DNA of 64,000 nucleotides, from contig JALMGJ010000020.1 of NCBI GenBank assembly GCA_023362775.1, forward strand, positions 7,133,501 through 7,197,500, given 5' to 3'. This document shows, one piece after another, positions 21,801 to 33,239 of the stretch. Position numbers and translations under genes: made by a program. Position 1 is the stretch's first letter; every line of letters begins with the position of its first letter. Source of the DNA: Charina bottae. Lineage: Eukaryota; Chordata; Lepidosauria; Squamata; Charinaidae. A model generated the notes under the pieces. It did not search any database, was not told the origin of the DNA, and saw nothing but the letters and a program-made list of their open reading frames with translations.

Positions 21801-21949
21801 AAGGTAAAGGTAAAGGTTCCCCCTGCACATTTGTGCAGTCGTCTCTGACTCTAGGGGCCGGTGCTCATCTTCATTTGTTAGCCGAAGAGCCAGCGTTGTC
21901 CGAAGACGCTTCCACGGTCATGTGGCTGGCATGACGCGCACGCTGAACG
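21801..21949 (-). mobile_element. Sauria SINE, 5'-truncated
   Basis: The 3' tail (aaggtaaaggttcccc on this strand) and the body (gactctaggggccggtgctcatct) match the full copies. It is flanked by a perfect 12-bp duplication tccaaatattta (21789-21800 and 21950-21961). The tRNA head is missing. Confidence 0.93.
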
Positions 21950-22114
21950 TCCAAATATTTACACTGACATAAATAACAAAAGTACCCGGAAACCACTGAA
22001 AGGGCACGGGAGTAGGGTTCTTTGTCCAGCTGGCACCCTGTATGAAAAAGGAGAGGAGACTCCCAGCTAGAAATGTGAAAGAACTGGCTCCTTGATCCAT
22101 AGGTTTTCTAAAAG

Positions 22115-22290
22115 GGGTGCGGTAGCTCAGCAGGTTAAACCGCTGATGCTGTAAGACTGCCGATCAGCAGGTCGGCAGTTCGAACCTCCGCGTGGCATGG
22201 TGAGCTCTCGTCACTTGCCCCAGCTCCTGTCAACCCAGCAGTTCGAAAGCTAATTGCAAGTAGATAAATGGGTACCACCTTACATGGGAG
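22115..22290 (+). mobile_element. tRNA-headed SINE (Sauria-like) 5' portion
   Basis: Contains an A-box-like tagctcagcaggttaaacc and a B-box-like ggcagttcgaacctc, followed by the Sauria-like segment (gcagttcgaaagc...gcaagtagataaatggg). It stops near 22290 without the usual tail. This is a SINE head and not a tRNA gene. Confidence 0.75.
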
Positions 22291-22500
22291 AATTTGCTGG
22301 CGTCCTGTCGGGGGTCGCCTCCGGAGCGAAGAAGACCTCGCGAATGGCGGCGGAGACGGAGAAACAGAGACGACGGATCCCGAACAGCAATATCCAGGAC
22401 GTCAGCAGCCGACTCTGAAGCAAGGTATTCTGGGACATGTAGTCCAATACTACAAGAGTCGGTTCCCTTACCCCTTCCCTGAGCGCGCGGTAATAAACGT
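22291..22500 (+). other. Small CpG-rich segment with a 24-codon ORF
   Basis: An unusually CpG-dense stretch in AT-rich surroundings. It contains an ATG in a good context at 22344 opening 24 codons (MAAETEKQRRRIPN..., stop at 22416). Just downstream is a reversed motif resembling the ZNF143/Staf site (about 22428-22455). It could be a captured promoter/first-exon fragment. I do not recognise the protein. Confidence 0.35.
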
Positions 22501-22534
22501 TGTTAATATATATGAATGTATAAATATATGAATT

Positions 22535-22601
22535 GCAAACGTTGTAAGCTGCCTAGAGTCCTCCGATAGGGAGGGGATAGGCGGGGTATAAATACGAATA
22601 A

Positions 22602-22636
<35 letters not shown>

Positions 22637-22637
22637 A
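22535..22637 (+). mobile_element. L2 LINE 3' end with (AAAT)n tail
   Basis: The block gtaagctgcctagagtcctccgatagggaggggataggcggggtataaat is the L2 3' end, followed by about ten AAAT repeats. Confidence 0.8.
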
Positions 22638-22639
22638 TA

Positions 22640-23340
22640 TTTCCAAGACAAGTTGCATTATTAACTTGGTAATGAATCTCCACTTTTCTTTGGCTTGCTG
22701 GGCTATGAACATTGTCCTCTCCCTAACACCCAGAGAGCAGACCATGTTCTCCAAACTGAGATACGTTTCTGTTGTTCTAGGACGTGGGGATAACAGGTCT
22801 CAACTAGCTCCCTTGGGAACATAATGGTGAGGTGCCATAAGAACATCTGCAATAAATTAGTGTGTAAGATTAATTTTAAAAATATGCAACTGACACACGT
22901 ACACAAACTGGAAAGCATTTCATTGTTGTGCAGTAAGAGACAATGAGGCTGGTTTTTTTCACCTTACTTGCCTTCAAAATATTCAAGCAAATTCATAAAT
23001 GATTTTTACAACTCTCCATGTGATTGGGTTCAAGAAGCTTCTCTTAACAAGGAACTCTCCAAAATAATTATTTTCCTATATAGTACAGTGATGGAGGTGG
23101 AGAAGAGAGAAGGCAACCCAAGATTTGAATGAAAGCTAGATTCTCTACCTGATCTAAAAGAGTAGGCCAATTTTCAACTATATTCATATGAATGCCCATT
23201 GGTTTTTCACCATTAATTAATACATTCAAAAAATATGCTTTGGAAGCCCTTAAAAATTAGTAAAGCTTAGTAATAACTAAGTAGGGAGGTAGAGCCTGAT
23301 GTTATTTAAAAATAAACCATCCCTAATTCGTCAAATAGCT
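22640..23340. other. No gene recognised
   Basis: Unassigned AT-rich sequence with only short spurious frames. Confidence 0.45.
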
Positions 23341-23436
23341 GTTTTGTTTTGTTTTGTTTTGTTTTGTTTTGTTTTGTTTTGTTTTGTTTTGTTTTGTTTT
23401 GTTTTGTTTTGTTTTGTTTTGTTTTGTTTTGTTTTT
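23341..23436 (+). repeat. (GTTTT)19 microsatellite
   Basis: A nearly pure pentanucleotide array about 95 bases long. Confidence 0.97.
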
Positions 23437-24102
23437 ATGGGACATTTATATAGGCAAACTTACCAAGCTGATTCATAAGAATGTCCTTCTTTAACAAGTA
23501 CCAGGAGAAATAGGCTTATTGTAGCTTATAATCTTACTTGATTTATACCGTTTTTATGGTTACTGATATTTATGCTTTGCTTAGAGCTTAATCGTGATTT
23601 TCAGTCTTTTAAAACATTATAATAGGTTCAGTTATTCAGAATTTACCCATGATGCATTGGAAAATTATAACCTCCATGACATGTGTAACTCCCTTGTTTA
23701 TTCATTTGTATTTTATTGTTTTATCTCTTTTTCATGATTCTTTGTTTTTCCGTTTATATATCTTCTTTAAAATGTTCAATAAAAAGAGAGGGAGAACTAG
23801 TTTTTTAAACTATTCGCTATTTTATTTGTGCTGTATTGGAATGGTTATATCGTTTTAGAATCATTTTAATTGTGCTACATTTAATGCAGGGATAACTTGG
23901 CAAATAATGTTCAACTGAAGAAGTTGAATGTAATATTGGGCATGCTATTCAGTGTGGGTGTTTTTAGCTATCTTTCCAAACAAGTATGTGCTGCTGTTTC
24001 ATTGTTTTCCTTAAGTTTCATAAAAGTGGGAGGGACATTGCTAAACCTGATTGCTTTCCTTTTCCACTTTAATGAGATGCACTTGTTGTTCAGTAACCAT
24101 AG

Positions 24103-24184
24103 CATGCATGCATGCATGCATGCATGCATGCATGCATGCATTCATTCATTCATTCATTCATTCATTCATTCATTCATTCATTCA
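24103..24184 (+). repeat. Compound (GCAT)n(TTCA)n microsatellite
   Basis: About nine GCAT units run into about eleven CATT/TTCA units. The array abuts the L2 3' end on its right and is probably its expanded tail. Confidence 0.93.
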
Positions 24185-24508
24185 ATTTTGAGGCCACTCA
24201 ACTCCATGAGGACTTTTGGTGGCTTAAGTATAACAAAAATTAAAAGAAAATAAAATATATCAAGAAGGAAAACAAGACAGCAGACCAGAAATCAAAACCT
24301 CCAAAAGCCAAGCAACCATTAACCAACCAAAGGGGCTCGACCCCCATCCTAGCCCAGGGAGAACCACCCAGTCTTAAGCAGTTTACGAAAAGCCAGAAGG
24401 GTAGGAGCAGTATGAATCTCGGGGGGATATCATTCCACAGGGCACGTGCCGTCCCTGAGGAGGCATGCTTCCTAAGTCCTGTAAGATGATCATTTAAAGC
24501 ACGGTATG
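24185..24508 (-). mobile_element. L2-related LINE 3' fragment
   Basis: Reads in reverse as the L2 C-terminal region (compare the gccctgtggaa / ggcgcgcctcc block of other copies; here ttccacagggcacgtgccgtccctgaggaggc). It is diverged and 5'-truncated close to 24508. Confidence 0.65.
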
Positions 24509-24517
24509 TCTTGCTCT

Positions 24518-24592
24518 TTACTCTGAACTTAGCTAAGCAGAATTGGACCTGGTTATTTCTTGGATGGGAGACCACAGGAATTTCCATGGCTA
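24518..24592 (+). pseudogene. 5S rRNA-derived fragment (pseudogene or 5S-SINE head)
   Basis: The segment agctaagcagaattggacctggttatttcttggatgggagacc follows 5S rRNA through its box A and box C region: AGCTAAGCAG, GCCTGGTTAGTACTTGGATGGGAGACC in the functional gene. Several substitutions and the missing first 45 bases rule out a functional 5S gene. It may be a retropseudogene or part of a 5S-derived SINE. Confidence 0.75.
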
Positions 24593-24659
24593 TAAGCTTG
24601 GCTGGGGAGTCAGAAAAAACTCCCAGGAAAAGGCAAGGACAAATCACATTGGTATTGTT

Positions 24660-26068
24660 ATTTCTCCCAGTGATGTCTTTATGCTAACTTAACACACCAG
24701 ATGTTGCACAGCATGAGGCACGCAGTTACTGCTGTCATCCCCCCCCCCCCATCCCTGAACACAACCTGTTTCTGGCTTTTGGAGAGATGGTGGTTAAGGT
24801 GCAGAGGGCAGCAGCACAAAGGTTTCTGGGAAAGTCTCCTCCTTGCTGTGTCTGAGTGGAATCAATGTTGAGAAGGGCAGAGAACCTCTTAGACTTGCCT
24901 CCACCTGTCCACATCAATTGCCTTAAGGATTCTGTATGCCCTTGGAAACAGTTTAGGACTTTTATAATCACACACACACACACATAAATTCTTGCAAGCA
25001 AATACACCCAGATATATACACATACTGGCCTTTGACAATATTAGTTGTTCAGATTCCAGCTGTTTTCATACTTCTATTCCAAAAGTTAATGATTTATCCG
25101 CATAAAAATTCACGTTTTTACGTTTTCATAACACTGTCTCAGGGAAAGCTCTTGGAGACTATGAATAAATAAATTTTCTTACCTTCTATAATTTCCTGAA
25201 GCAGTACTACACAGGATCACTAAGACATTTCCTCTCAGCTGTATACATTTTAATTAGCAGTCAATGTTCATCTAGTTATCTTTCTCCGAAATGAATTTAT
25301 AAAATGGTGAGTCTGACTGCATATTTGCAAAACATCTCATTAATAATGCCTACAGTTCACAACAACATTCTTTTGTTAAGGTGTGGATATAATTTTTGGA
25401 GGTGGTTTGCATCTGTGTTGCTTGGAAATAGTTTGGTAGGAATTAAGCAATTACAGACTATGAGTGAAATTTAATTACCACTGTTATCACAAATAATTCT
25501 TGATTTTCCATTAAACCAATGGAAGAGTTCAATTTAGTTGTACAGTGCAGTTGGGTCTCTCTGGGTTGTCTCTGTTGCCCTGGTGTGGATCACCCACCTT
25601 GCTGCTTCTCAATCATACGTTTTTTCCAGCATCACTTCATTCCATTTTGCAGCTATATGGTGTTTTCCAGTCATTCATTCAAGTTTCATTTCATTTCTAG
25701 TTCTCTGTTTCTATTCCCACCTTGCTTTTTGGTCATTTTACCTTATTCTATTGTTAATCACTGTGGTCCAGCTACTTCCGCTTTCTTTTTTCAAACTCCT
25801 TCTTTGATTTCTGATTTGGCCTGACCCCATTAGTATTGCTTATCCACTCTCTTGATCTCACCTTTACCAAGATGAGATCTGTCTCCGAACCTTTGCTTCA
25901 TGTGATCCTCTCCCCATCTTCTTCTCCATACCCCTGTCCCAGAGCACAACAGGTTCTGTCCATCTTAGATGGTACATAAGACACATCAAGATACTTCTTT
26001 GATTTTCCTTAAATTGGCTACAAACCAATGGGGACAATTCTTACCAGGCATGAAGCACAAGGGGGAGA

Positions 26069-26070
<2 letters not shown>
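24660..26070. other. No gene recognised
   Basis: A C-run near 24740 and an AC run near 24970 are the only repeats. Short frames (for example 25519-25824) are hydrophobic because of T-rich sequence and show no domain. Confidence 0.45.

Positions 26071-26110
<40 letters not shown>
26070..26110 (+). repeat. (CT)n microsatellite
   Basis: A CT run of about 36 bases is followed by an A-run. Confidence 0.95.
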
Positions 26111-26111
<1 letters not shown>

Positions 26112-26158
26112 AAAAAAAAAAAAAGCAGATTGAAACTTGCTTCTCACATGGCTTAGAA

Positions 26159-26427
26159 CAGGGGTGAGGAACTTTTTTTCTGCCAAGGGCCATTTGGATA
26201 TTTACAACCGGGGAACGGGGTGGGTGGGGGCGGGGTTTCTGGGATTTCCGCGGATCGGGGGTCGGAGTTTGTGGGCGGAAGCCAATCACAAGCACTGGGA
26301 GGCGGGGTTTGCGGGCGGGATCCAATTGCGTGGAAGGGGCGGGGTTTGTGGGTGGGAGCCCCGCTGGCTTTAGGCGGGAGCCCCGCGGGCCTTATACGGC
26401 CCGCGGGCCTGACGTTGCCCACCCCTA
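26159..26427. mobile_element. hAT MITE, CAGGGGTGAGGAAC family
   Basis: Left end CAGGGGTGAGGAAC, right end GTTGCCCACCCCTA. It is flanked by a perfect 8-bp duplication gcttagaa (26151-26158 and 26428-26435). The interior again holds the CCAAT/GC minisatellite (CCAAT at 26282 and 26322, 40 bp apart, with two GGGGCGGGGTTT blocks and one diverged unit). Confidence 0.87.
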
Positions 26428-26435
26428 GCTTAGAA

Positions 26436-27204
26436 GAAAAGAGTTCTCATTAATGCAGCGGGGAGAGACTTTTGTTCTGATCCTGTTTGAGGGAAGATAA
26501 GCGTCCCTTTCCTGCAAATGGTAACTAACAAAAGAAAATAGGAAGGTGGCAACTCAGTACACACTCAACATAATGTCCGGCCTGGCCCTTCCCCATGCCC
26601 AGAGGGAATGCCACCTTTAGTTCTCTTCTGGATAAAGGCAGGGAAGGGGAAGGCACTTTCAGACTTGCAAGATTTTGTTACTGTAATCCTATAATAAAAG
26701 TAGTTTCAGTGTTTATAACTTTGGTTTCCAAGTCGGGTCTACATTGAAGGATTGCCATAAATCTTGCAAGAGGCTTTACCTCTGCCTCCAAACCTTCAGT
26801 TTGAAAAACATTTCTGATACAAAATTTAATTCAGCTTGGAAACTACTTATGGATTACAATTCTACATACCAACTTGTATCACACTCAAGGTTTGGGCTTC
26901 TCAGAGCCTTAATATATTCTTGTTTGAGTCATTAAATAAGGAGAGAATTCTTTATTCCGACTTATTATTCAGATTATACCGGCTACTGTTTTGAATTATT
27001 GAATAGCAACTTGACTTTAATATAATGTTCTGAATTTTTTAATTGATACAAGATACTTCAATATGCAGCACTATTCTAAGTTACTTTATAACATTTTTAT
27101 TTAATCTTATATTGCTTGTAAATCTCTTTCCTATTCTTTTTGTTTTCCATCTTTCTTTTTTGCTTCTTTTCTTGCTTCTGTTCTTTTAAAATATCTACTA
27201 CAAT
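26436..27204. other. No gene recognised
   Basis: Unassigned AT-rich sequence. Nothing with defined ends was seen. Confidence 0.45.
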
Positions 27205-27253
27205 AGGTATGTAGAGATAGATAGACAGACAGACAGAAAGATAGATAGATATA
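27205..27253 (+). repeat. (GATA/GACA)n microsatellite
   Basis: An imperfect tetranucleotide run of GATA and GACA units of about 45 bases, directly followed by the MITE end at 27254. Confidence 0.9.
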
Positions 27254-27425
27254 AGGTAGTCCTTGCTTAACGACCATTCGTTCAGTGACCGTTCAAAATT
27301 ACGATGGTGCTGAAAAAATGACTTTTGACCAGTCTTCGAAGTTACAGCCACTGCAGTGCCCCTGCGGTCACGTGATCAAAATTCGGGCACTTGACAACCC
27401 ACCCACACTTATGACCACAGGGGTG
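27254..27425. mobile_element. Tc1/mariner-type (pogo/Tigger-like) MITE, left part
   Basis: After TA (27252-27253) the sequence AGGTAGTCCTTGCTTAACGACC and the following gttcagtgaccgttcaaaattacgatggtgctg match the left end of the complete copy at 54217-54684. The match fades near 27425, where a GC-rich block begins. The right end was not found. Confidence 0.7.
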
Positions 27426-27905
27426 CTTCAACTCCCCCCACCTGCCTATCTCCCCCCCATCTCTGACCCTTTGGCCACTCTGCACCCTGCCTTGTGGGGC
27501 GGCAAGCAGCCCCAGAACCACGCGGCTCTGGGGCTGCTTGCCACGCCCCAGGAAGCCGCAGCTGCCCCAGCCCAGTCCCAGCTGCCCTGGCCACCCTACA
27601 CTCCGAGACCCCTGCCGCCCTGCGCTCCGCCGCCCCAGCTGGCCTTCGCCGTCTTCTTGCTCCAGCTGCTGATGAGGCGTGCCCAGCCTGACCCTTCCCA
27701 CCAAGAAGCCCCTTGGCACGAAGGCGGCAAAAGCAAGCCTCTTTGCAAGTGGCTTCTCCAGCGACCAATTCCTACACGTGGCCCCCTGAGCCAACCCCCA
27801 GCCCTTTCCCACTGGGCAAAACTGCTTCCTGCCTTCCCCAGAGGGCCACTGAGGCTGGGACTGGGCTGAGGCAGCTGGGACTGGGCTGAAACAGAAACTT
27901 AACAG
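27426..27905. other. GC-rich block with a strong hairpin
   Basis: High-GC, CpG-containing stretch with open frames on both strands that are Pro/Ala/Gly-rich and lack domains. It includes perfect 16-bp inverted arms at 27501-27516 and 27527-27542 around a 10-nt loop. It may be the interior of an expanded MITE or an unrelated insertion. Origin unknown. Confidence 0.4.
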
Positions 27906-28259
27906 CATTGCCTCTCAGCCAAGAGAGCACATGGTCCATTTACATAATAATAGGACATAGCTGCGGCTGAACACAAAAGAAGAGATTTACAATATAAAGC
28001 CTTTACCTCTGTACAAGAAAACTTGGCATTACCTGAGTGGTCAAGGTTTAACATGTGACCACCCTGACTCAGTTCACCACTTAACTTATTTGGAAACAGA
28101 GCACCAAGAGATACTCTGATTGGTCAGTTCAAGCCAGACCTTTGGCACCAGTAATTAACTTTCCTGAGGAGGGAGTTAAACATGAGCCCTCCTGACTCCA
28201 ACAGGAAAAAACTTCTCAGCCTGACTTTTTAAAACAGAATATTCCAGATTCTTTCAAAA

Positions 28260-28700
28260 TCATAAAATACATAACAGTGGACTCCGAGGACGCAGTGATC
28301 CCGGCGCTGCAGTGGGTGGAGGATTGGTGGGGACAATGCGGCCTTGGCGGCCCTCAGCAGCTTGTGGTGCACGGCCTTCAGTGCGGGGGACCCTTCAGCC
28401 CCCGCAACGAACCCCCAGCACAGCTTTGGTGCGGCAACAGCAGCGAGCCTCAGTGCGATGAACCCTTGGCCCTTGGCGCAGCAGCGAGCTTTTGGTGAGC
28501 CCTCAGCATAGTGGCGAGCCTTCGGCGTGGCGAGCGGTGGATGGGCCTGGCCCTTGGCAGAGCGGGCTGGTGCAGCAGGCCAGCAGGGCGACGAGCCCCT
28601 AATGCGACAGACCAGAGACCTAGCAGTAGACCAGACGGCAAGCCAACATAGTGGACCAGCAGGGTGATGAGCCCCAATGTGGCAGGCCAGCACAGCTCTG
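28260..28700. other. GC-rich unclassified block
   Basis: Degenerate short repeats rich in agcagcgagc and gaccagcagggcgacgag motifs. The minus frame at 28229-28723 (164 codons) has no recognisable domain. The flank at 27906-28259 is unassigned. Confidence 0.35.
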
Positions 28701-28920
28701 ACCCCCCCCCCCCACTTTATCACTTTACCAACTGAGCTTGGAAGATTTATTTTTATTTATTTATTTCCAACTTATATCACCGCCCATCTCCCCACACAAG
28801 GGGACTCTGGGCGGTTTACAATCAAGTTAGTAATTAAAAACATATAAAATACATTATACAATTTAAATATTAAAAATATAAAATCCAAGAGGCTGTTATA
28901 TAATGTTTGCGAGCCGAACT

Positions 28921-30556
28921 CTACGGCGCAAGCCATCCCCAAGAAGAGCTATTACTCTTCCCATCCCAAGCGAGGTGGCAGAGCCAGGTCTTCAATTGCT
29001 TTCGGAAGGTCAGGAGTGTGGGGGCTAGCCTCACCTCAAGGGGCAGAATGTTCCAAAGGGCGGGTGCTACTGCAGAGAAGGCACGCCTCCTGGATCCCGC
29101 TAGATGAAATTCTTTTGCTGATGGGATCCGTAGCATGCCCTCTCTGCATAACCGGGTGGGGCGGGTCGATACTCTGGGGATGAGGCGGTCCCTAAGGTAA
29201 CCTGGTCCCATGCCATGTAGGGCTTTAAAGGTAACAACCAACACCTTGAATTGGACCCGGAAGCAAACTGGCAACCAGTGCAGCTCACGTAGCAGAGGTG
29301 TCACATGTGCCGATCTTGGGGCACTCATAACTGCGTGCGCAGCTGCATTCTGGACCAGTTGAAGCTTCCGGATACTCTTCAAGGGTAGCCCCATGTAGAG
29401 TGCATTGCAATAGTCTATATGGGAGATGACCAGGGCATGAGTGACTGTACGGAGGGCATCTCGGTCCAGGAAAGGGCGTAGCTGGCATACAACTCGAAGT
29501 TGCACAAATGCCCTTCTGGCCACGACTGCCACCTGCTCTTCAAGCAGGAGTCGTGAGTCCAGAAGGACCCCCAGGTTCCGCACTGAGTCTGAACGGGGTA
29601 GTGCCACCCCATCCAGATCTAAAGATGACAACTCCTTGGATCCCGAGGCGCCATCAATCCACAGCCACTCCGTCTTACCAGGGTTCAGCTGAAGCCTGTT
29701 GTTCCCCATCCAGGCCCCAACAGCCTTCAGACACTGAGAAAGGACAGCCACTTAACTCACCCGGGATGGAGATATATAATTGAGTATCATCAGCATATTG
29801 ATGATACCTCATCCCGTGTTGGCGGATGATCTCACCCAGCGGTTTCATGTAGATATTAAATAGGAGAGGGGAGAGAACTGAACCCTGCAGCACCCCACAA
29901 AGTAGAGGCCGAGGGTCGGACCTCTCATCTCCTATTACCACCGATTGGGACCGGTCTCGAAGGAAGGAGGCGAACCAGCGCAAAACTACGCCGCCCACCC
30001 CCAACTCTCCGAGCCGCCCCAAAAGGATACCATGGTCGATGGTATTGAAAGCCGCTGAGAGGTCAAGAAGAGCTAGGATGGATGCACTGCCTCCATCCCA
30101 CTCTCGCCAGAGATCATCTGTAAGTGTGACCAATGCAGTTTCCACCCCATATCCCGGCCTGAATCCTGACTGGAAGGGGTCTAGATAATCCGTATCATCC
30201 AGAATCCTCTGGAGCTGTAATGCCACCACTTTCTCAACCACCTTCCCTAAAAAGGGGAGGTGGGAGACGGGACGAAAATTGTCCAACACTGTAGGGTCCA
30301 GCGATGGCTTCTTGAGGAGGGGGTGCACCAGCGCTTCCTTGAAAGCAGCCGGAAACACTCCCTCTCCCAAGGATGTAACAACCATCGCATGGACCCAACC
30401 ACATGTCACTTCCCTGGCTGCTTTCACTAGCCAGGAAGGGCATGGGTCAAGATGACACGTAGTGGCCCTTACAGTCCAGAGGATCGTGTCCACTTCCTTA
30501 GGCTCAACAGGATCAAACTGTTCCCAGATAACCGGGCACAGATGTTCCCTTGGCAT
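28921..30556 (-). pseudogene. L2 reverse transcriptase and C-terminal domain
   Basis: The first frame (30556-29675) shows the RT palm: FQSGFRPGYGVETAL, LLDLSAAFNTIDH, GVLQGSVLSPLLFNIY and the catalytic YADD within HQYADDTQLYIS. A small deletion near 29755 shifts the frame. The remaining part (29751-28921) encodes the thumb and C-terminal region (SQCLKAVGAWM, NPGKTEWLW, LQLVQNAAAHAV, LRELHWLPV). Product: L2 reverse transcriptase, split by one frameshift. Confidence 0.92.
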
Positions 30557-30565
30557 CTCCCCAGA

Positions 30566-32125
30566 TCATGTACCACGCTTGGAGTCCAGCTTAGAACGAA
30601 TCCGAGCGATTTTATCCATCAGATGCTTTGAAAATTCCTCCGCATGTCCCTGAAGGTGGGTCACTGGGCCCACCTTACCTAGGAGAGATCGAGTATTCCT
30701 AAACAGGGCCGACGGGCGGCATTCTGCAGATGCAATAAGAGTGGCGAAATATTGACGTTTCGCCATTCTTACCACCACGAGGTAGGCCTTAACCGCGGCT
30801 CTAGCTAGTGTTCGGTCAGATTCGGTCTTTGTCTTCCTCCAGCGGCGCTCTAGACGTCTCTTAACCCTCTTCAGAACCCTCAATCCCTCTGTGAACCACG
30901 GGGAATATCGGGTCGGATGGGGCAAGAGAGGCCGCATAGGCGTGATCCTGTTCAAGGCCCTGGCCGCTTCCTTATTCCAGGCTGCGGCCAGGACCTCCGC
31001 TGGACTGTGCAGTAGATCCTCGGGTATAACCCCCAGCTCCCTCTGAAACCCTATCGGGTCCATTAGTCGCCAGGGGCAGACCAATCGAATAGGTCCAGCC
31101 TCCCTGCGGAGTGGGGTAGCATATGAGAATCCCAGGGCCACCAGGGCATGATCTGACCATGACAATGGGGAGAGATGTAACTCTCCCCCCAGATCACCTT
31201 GCCACTGCTCCGACAAGAACACCAAGTCCGGAGTGAGGCCACTGTCTCGAGTCGGGTCCCGAATAATCTGAACCAGGCCCATGGCTGCCATGGTAGCCAT
31301 GAACTCCCGAGCTGTCTCCGATGCATGTCCCAGGGACAGCAGATTGAAATCCCCCAGAACCATAAGTCTGGGGAATTCCACCGCCAGCCCCAAGACGGCC
31401 TCCAGCAGCTCGGGCAGGGAGGTTGCTACGCAGCAGGGAGGCTGGTACAGCAGCAACACTCCCAACTGCTCTCGGGAAGCCAACTTGAAAAACAGGGTCT
31501 CACATCCGGCCACTTGTGGAGCCGCGCCCCTGAAGGCTACCATAGACTGTCTGATTACAACTGCCACCCCTCCTCCCCTACCCCGATGTCTCGGCTGGTG
31601 CCATACTTGAAACCCGGCCGGGCACATCTCCGAGAGGGCGACCCCTCCCCCTGTGCCCAGCCAGGTTTCAGTAATACACGCCAGGTCGGCCCCCTCCTCC
31701 GCGATCAAATCACATATGAGGGGGCCCTTGTTATTAACCGACCTGGCATTAAGCATCAACAGCCGGAGGTCAGGGCACTCGAGGATCCGCTGACCAGGGC
31801 CTCGGTTTGAACCTGGAGGGCCGGAACACACCACCGGTAACAAACACCGGGGGCGTCTTCCCCAACGATGGCCTGCCCTCCGGTTCCTGCCATAACATCC
31901 CCGACCCGTCACCACTTCAATAGGACAACCCGCCCCATAGCCCCTAGAGTTTTCAGGCCCAGTTGCCTCCACCACCGGACCTCCAAAACCCCCAGATTGA
32001 AACAAGGGTCCCCTCTCCCATGCACACATCCTCCCGTACCCAGTCACTCTCAGGAGGCGATAGGCCCACCAGCGCACCAGCGTTTTGCTCTCGGCGCTGG
32101 GAGAACCCAACCACCCCCTAAACAC
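30566..32125 (-). pseudogene. L2 ORF2 N-terminal part with APE endonuclease
   Basis: A 519-codon frame. Its first 120 or so residues look like 5' UTR read-through (Gly/Arg-rich). The endonuclease follows: LLMLNARSVNNK, ITETWLG, GGGVAVVIR, VLGDFNL, LTPDLVFLS and SWSDHALVAL. It ends at a TGA (30566-30568) and the downstream RT frame continues in the same reading frame, so a single stop separates them. Confidence 0.9.
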
Positions 32126-33239
32126 TCACTCCACACTCTCTGTGTCCCCCCTCAACCTCTCTCACAGGTCAGAGGGGGGCCCATCCACTCCTGCCCACCT
32201 CCTGTCTCTCACTCCAGGGTGGGCTCTTATATATTATCACTCAATTCTGGTCTCCCCCTGGCTCTCTCACACCCAGGGGAATACCACTCTCACACCAAGG
32301 GGACCCCAAATCTCTGCCACCTCTGATGGACAGGGGAAAATGGAAATGATCAATCCTCCCTTCCCAAGCTCTTTCCTCATTATCCTATTAAAGATGTTAC
32401 CAAATTTAAAGATGTTATAAGTCCACAAGGCTTGTTATAGATGTTATAAAGATGTTATAAGTCCACAAGGCTTGCAAACACAAGGCTTGCAAACACAAGG
32501 TTTGCCACAAGGGGTCCACTGGAGCCTGCCAAGATCTAACAAAATCTGCAGCATAGTCAGAAAACGGAGTCCATTGATGTTACTCAGGCCCTCCGTGCTC
32601 CACACTCCAGCCTCTGGCACCACGCCGCCCCTCATCCACTCCTCCGGGGAGGCCAGCCGACTCCGAGGCGACAAAAAAAAAACAAACACCGGGGGGCCAC
32701 CATAAACAGCAGGGGGTCCATCCGGATCTGCAGCCAGGCAAAACGCAATGTGTACCACCGTTCTCCATGCAGAATCCACTGCCGGCACACTCCACCCTGT
32801 TGCCAAAGCCTCGGCACCACAACGCCCCGTCGCCACCCAAGCTCTCCACTCCTCCAAAGGGAACAGCTGACTCCAAAATAGTTGGTAATAGAGGTTCACC
32901 GGGGAATCACCATAGATTGCGGGAAGTCCACCTGGGTCCACAGAAGAGCATGCCGGACTTAATAGTCACTGCTGCCCTCTGCTGCTCTGTTGTTACTCCG
33001 CCATTCCTTCTAGAGGTCCAGCCATCTCCAACTCGGCCACGAGCTTGAAAAATGCCGAGAAACCCAAAAACTCTCTCCCCAACCCCAATCCAATGTAGCA
33101 GGGTGGGAAAAGGATGGAAAAAACGGGGTTCCAGGAGACCAGGATGCTCTCGCTCTGGAGCAGCAGTTAGTGACTGCTCCCGGTCGCCATCTTGGATCTA
33201 TCAAGATCTATCAAGATGTTGGAGATCAGGGTGATTTTA

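Larger units (their letters stand above)
28742..33205 (-). mobile_element. L2-clade (CR1 group) LINE, near full length
   Basis: The 3' tail lies at the left (reversed AAATA repeats, then accgcccatctcccc). The 5' end is near 33205, where the element reads ccaagatggcgaccggg, a typical start for this group. It contains an endonuclease and a reverse transcriptase with only two visible coding defects. The 5' UTR has a short tandem repeat (32400-32510: acaaggcttgcaaac units). It faces a second copy, starting near 33240, head to head. Confidence 0.9.

Noticed and set aside
27285..27908. Frames of 194 (plus) and 188 (minus) codons
   Set aside because: Both are Pro/Ala/Gly-rich readings of a GC-rich block partly within a MITE, with no domain or exon signal.
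27906..28259. Possible LTR (starts near TGAAACAG, contains ATATAAAG, ends near CATAACA) followed by internal sequence
   Set aside because: I could not find a flanking duplication, a primer-binding site or any retroviral coding motif.
31199..32420. Plus-strand frames of 100-203 codons
   Set aside because: They are antisense to the L2 endonuclease region on the minus strand.
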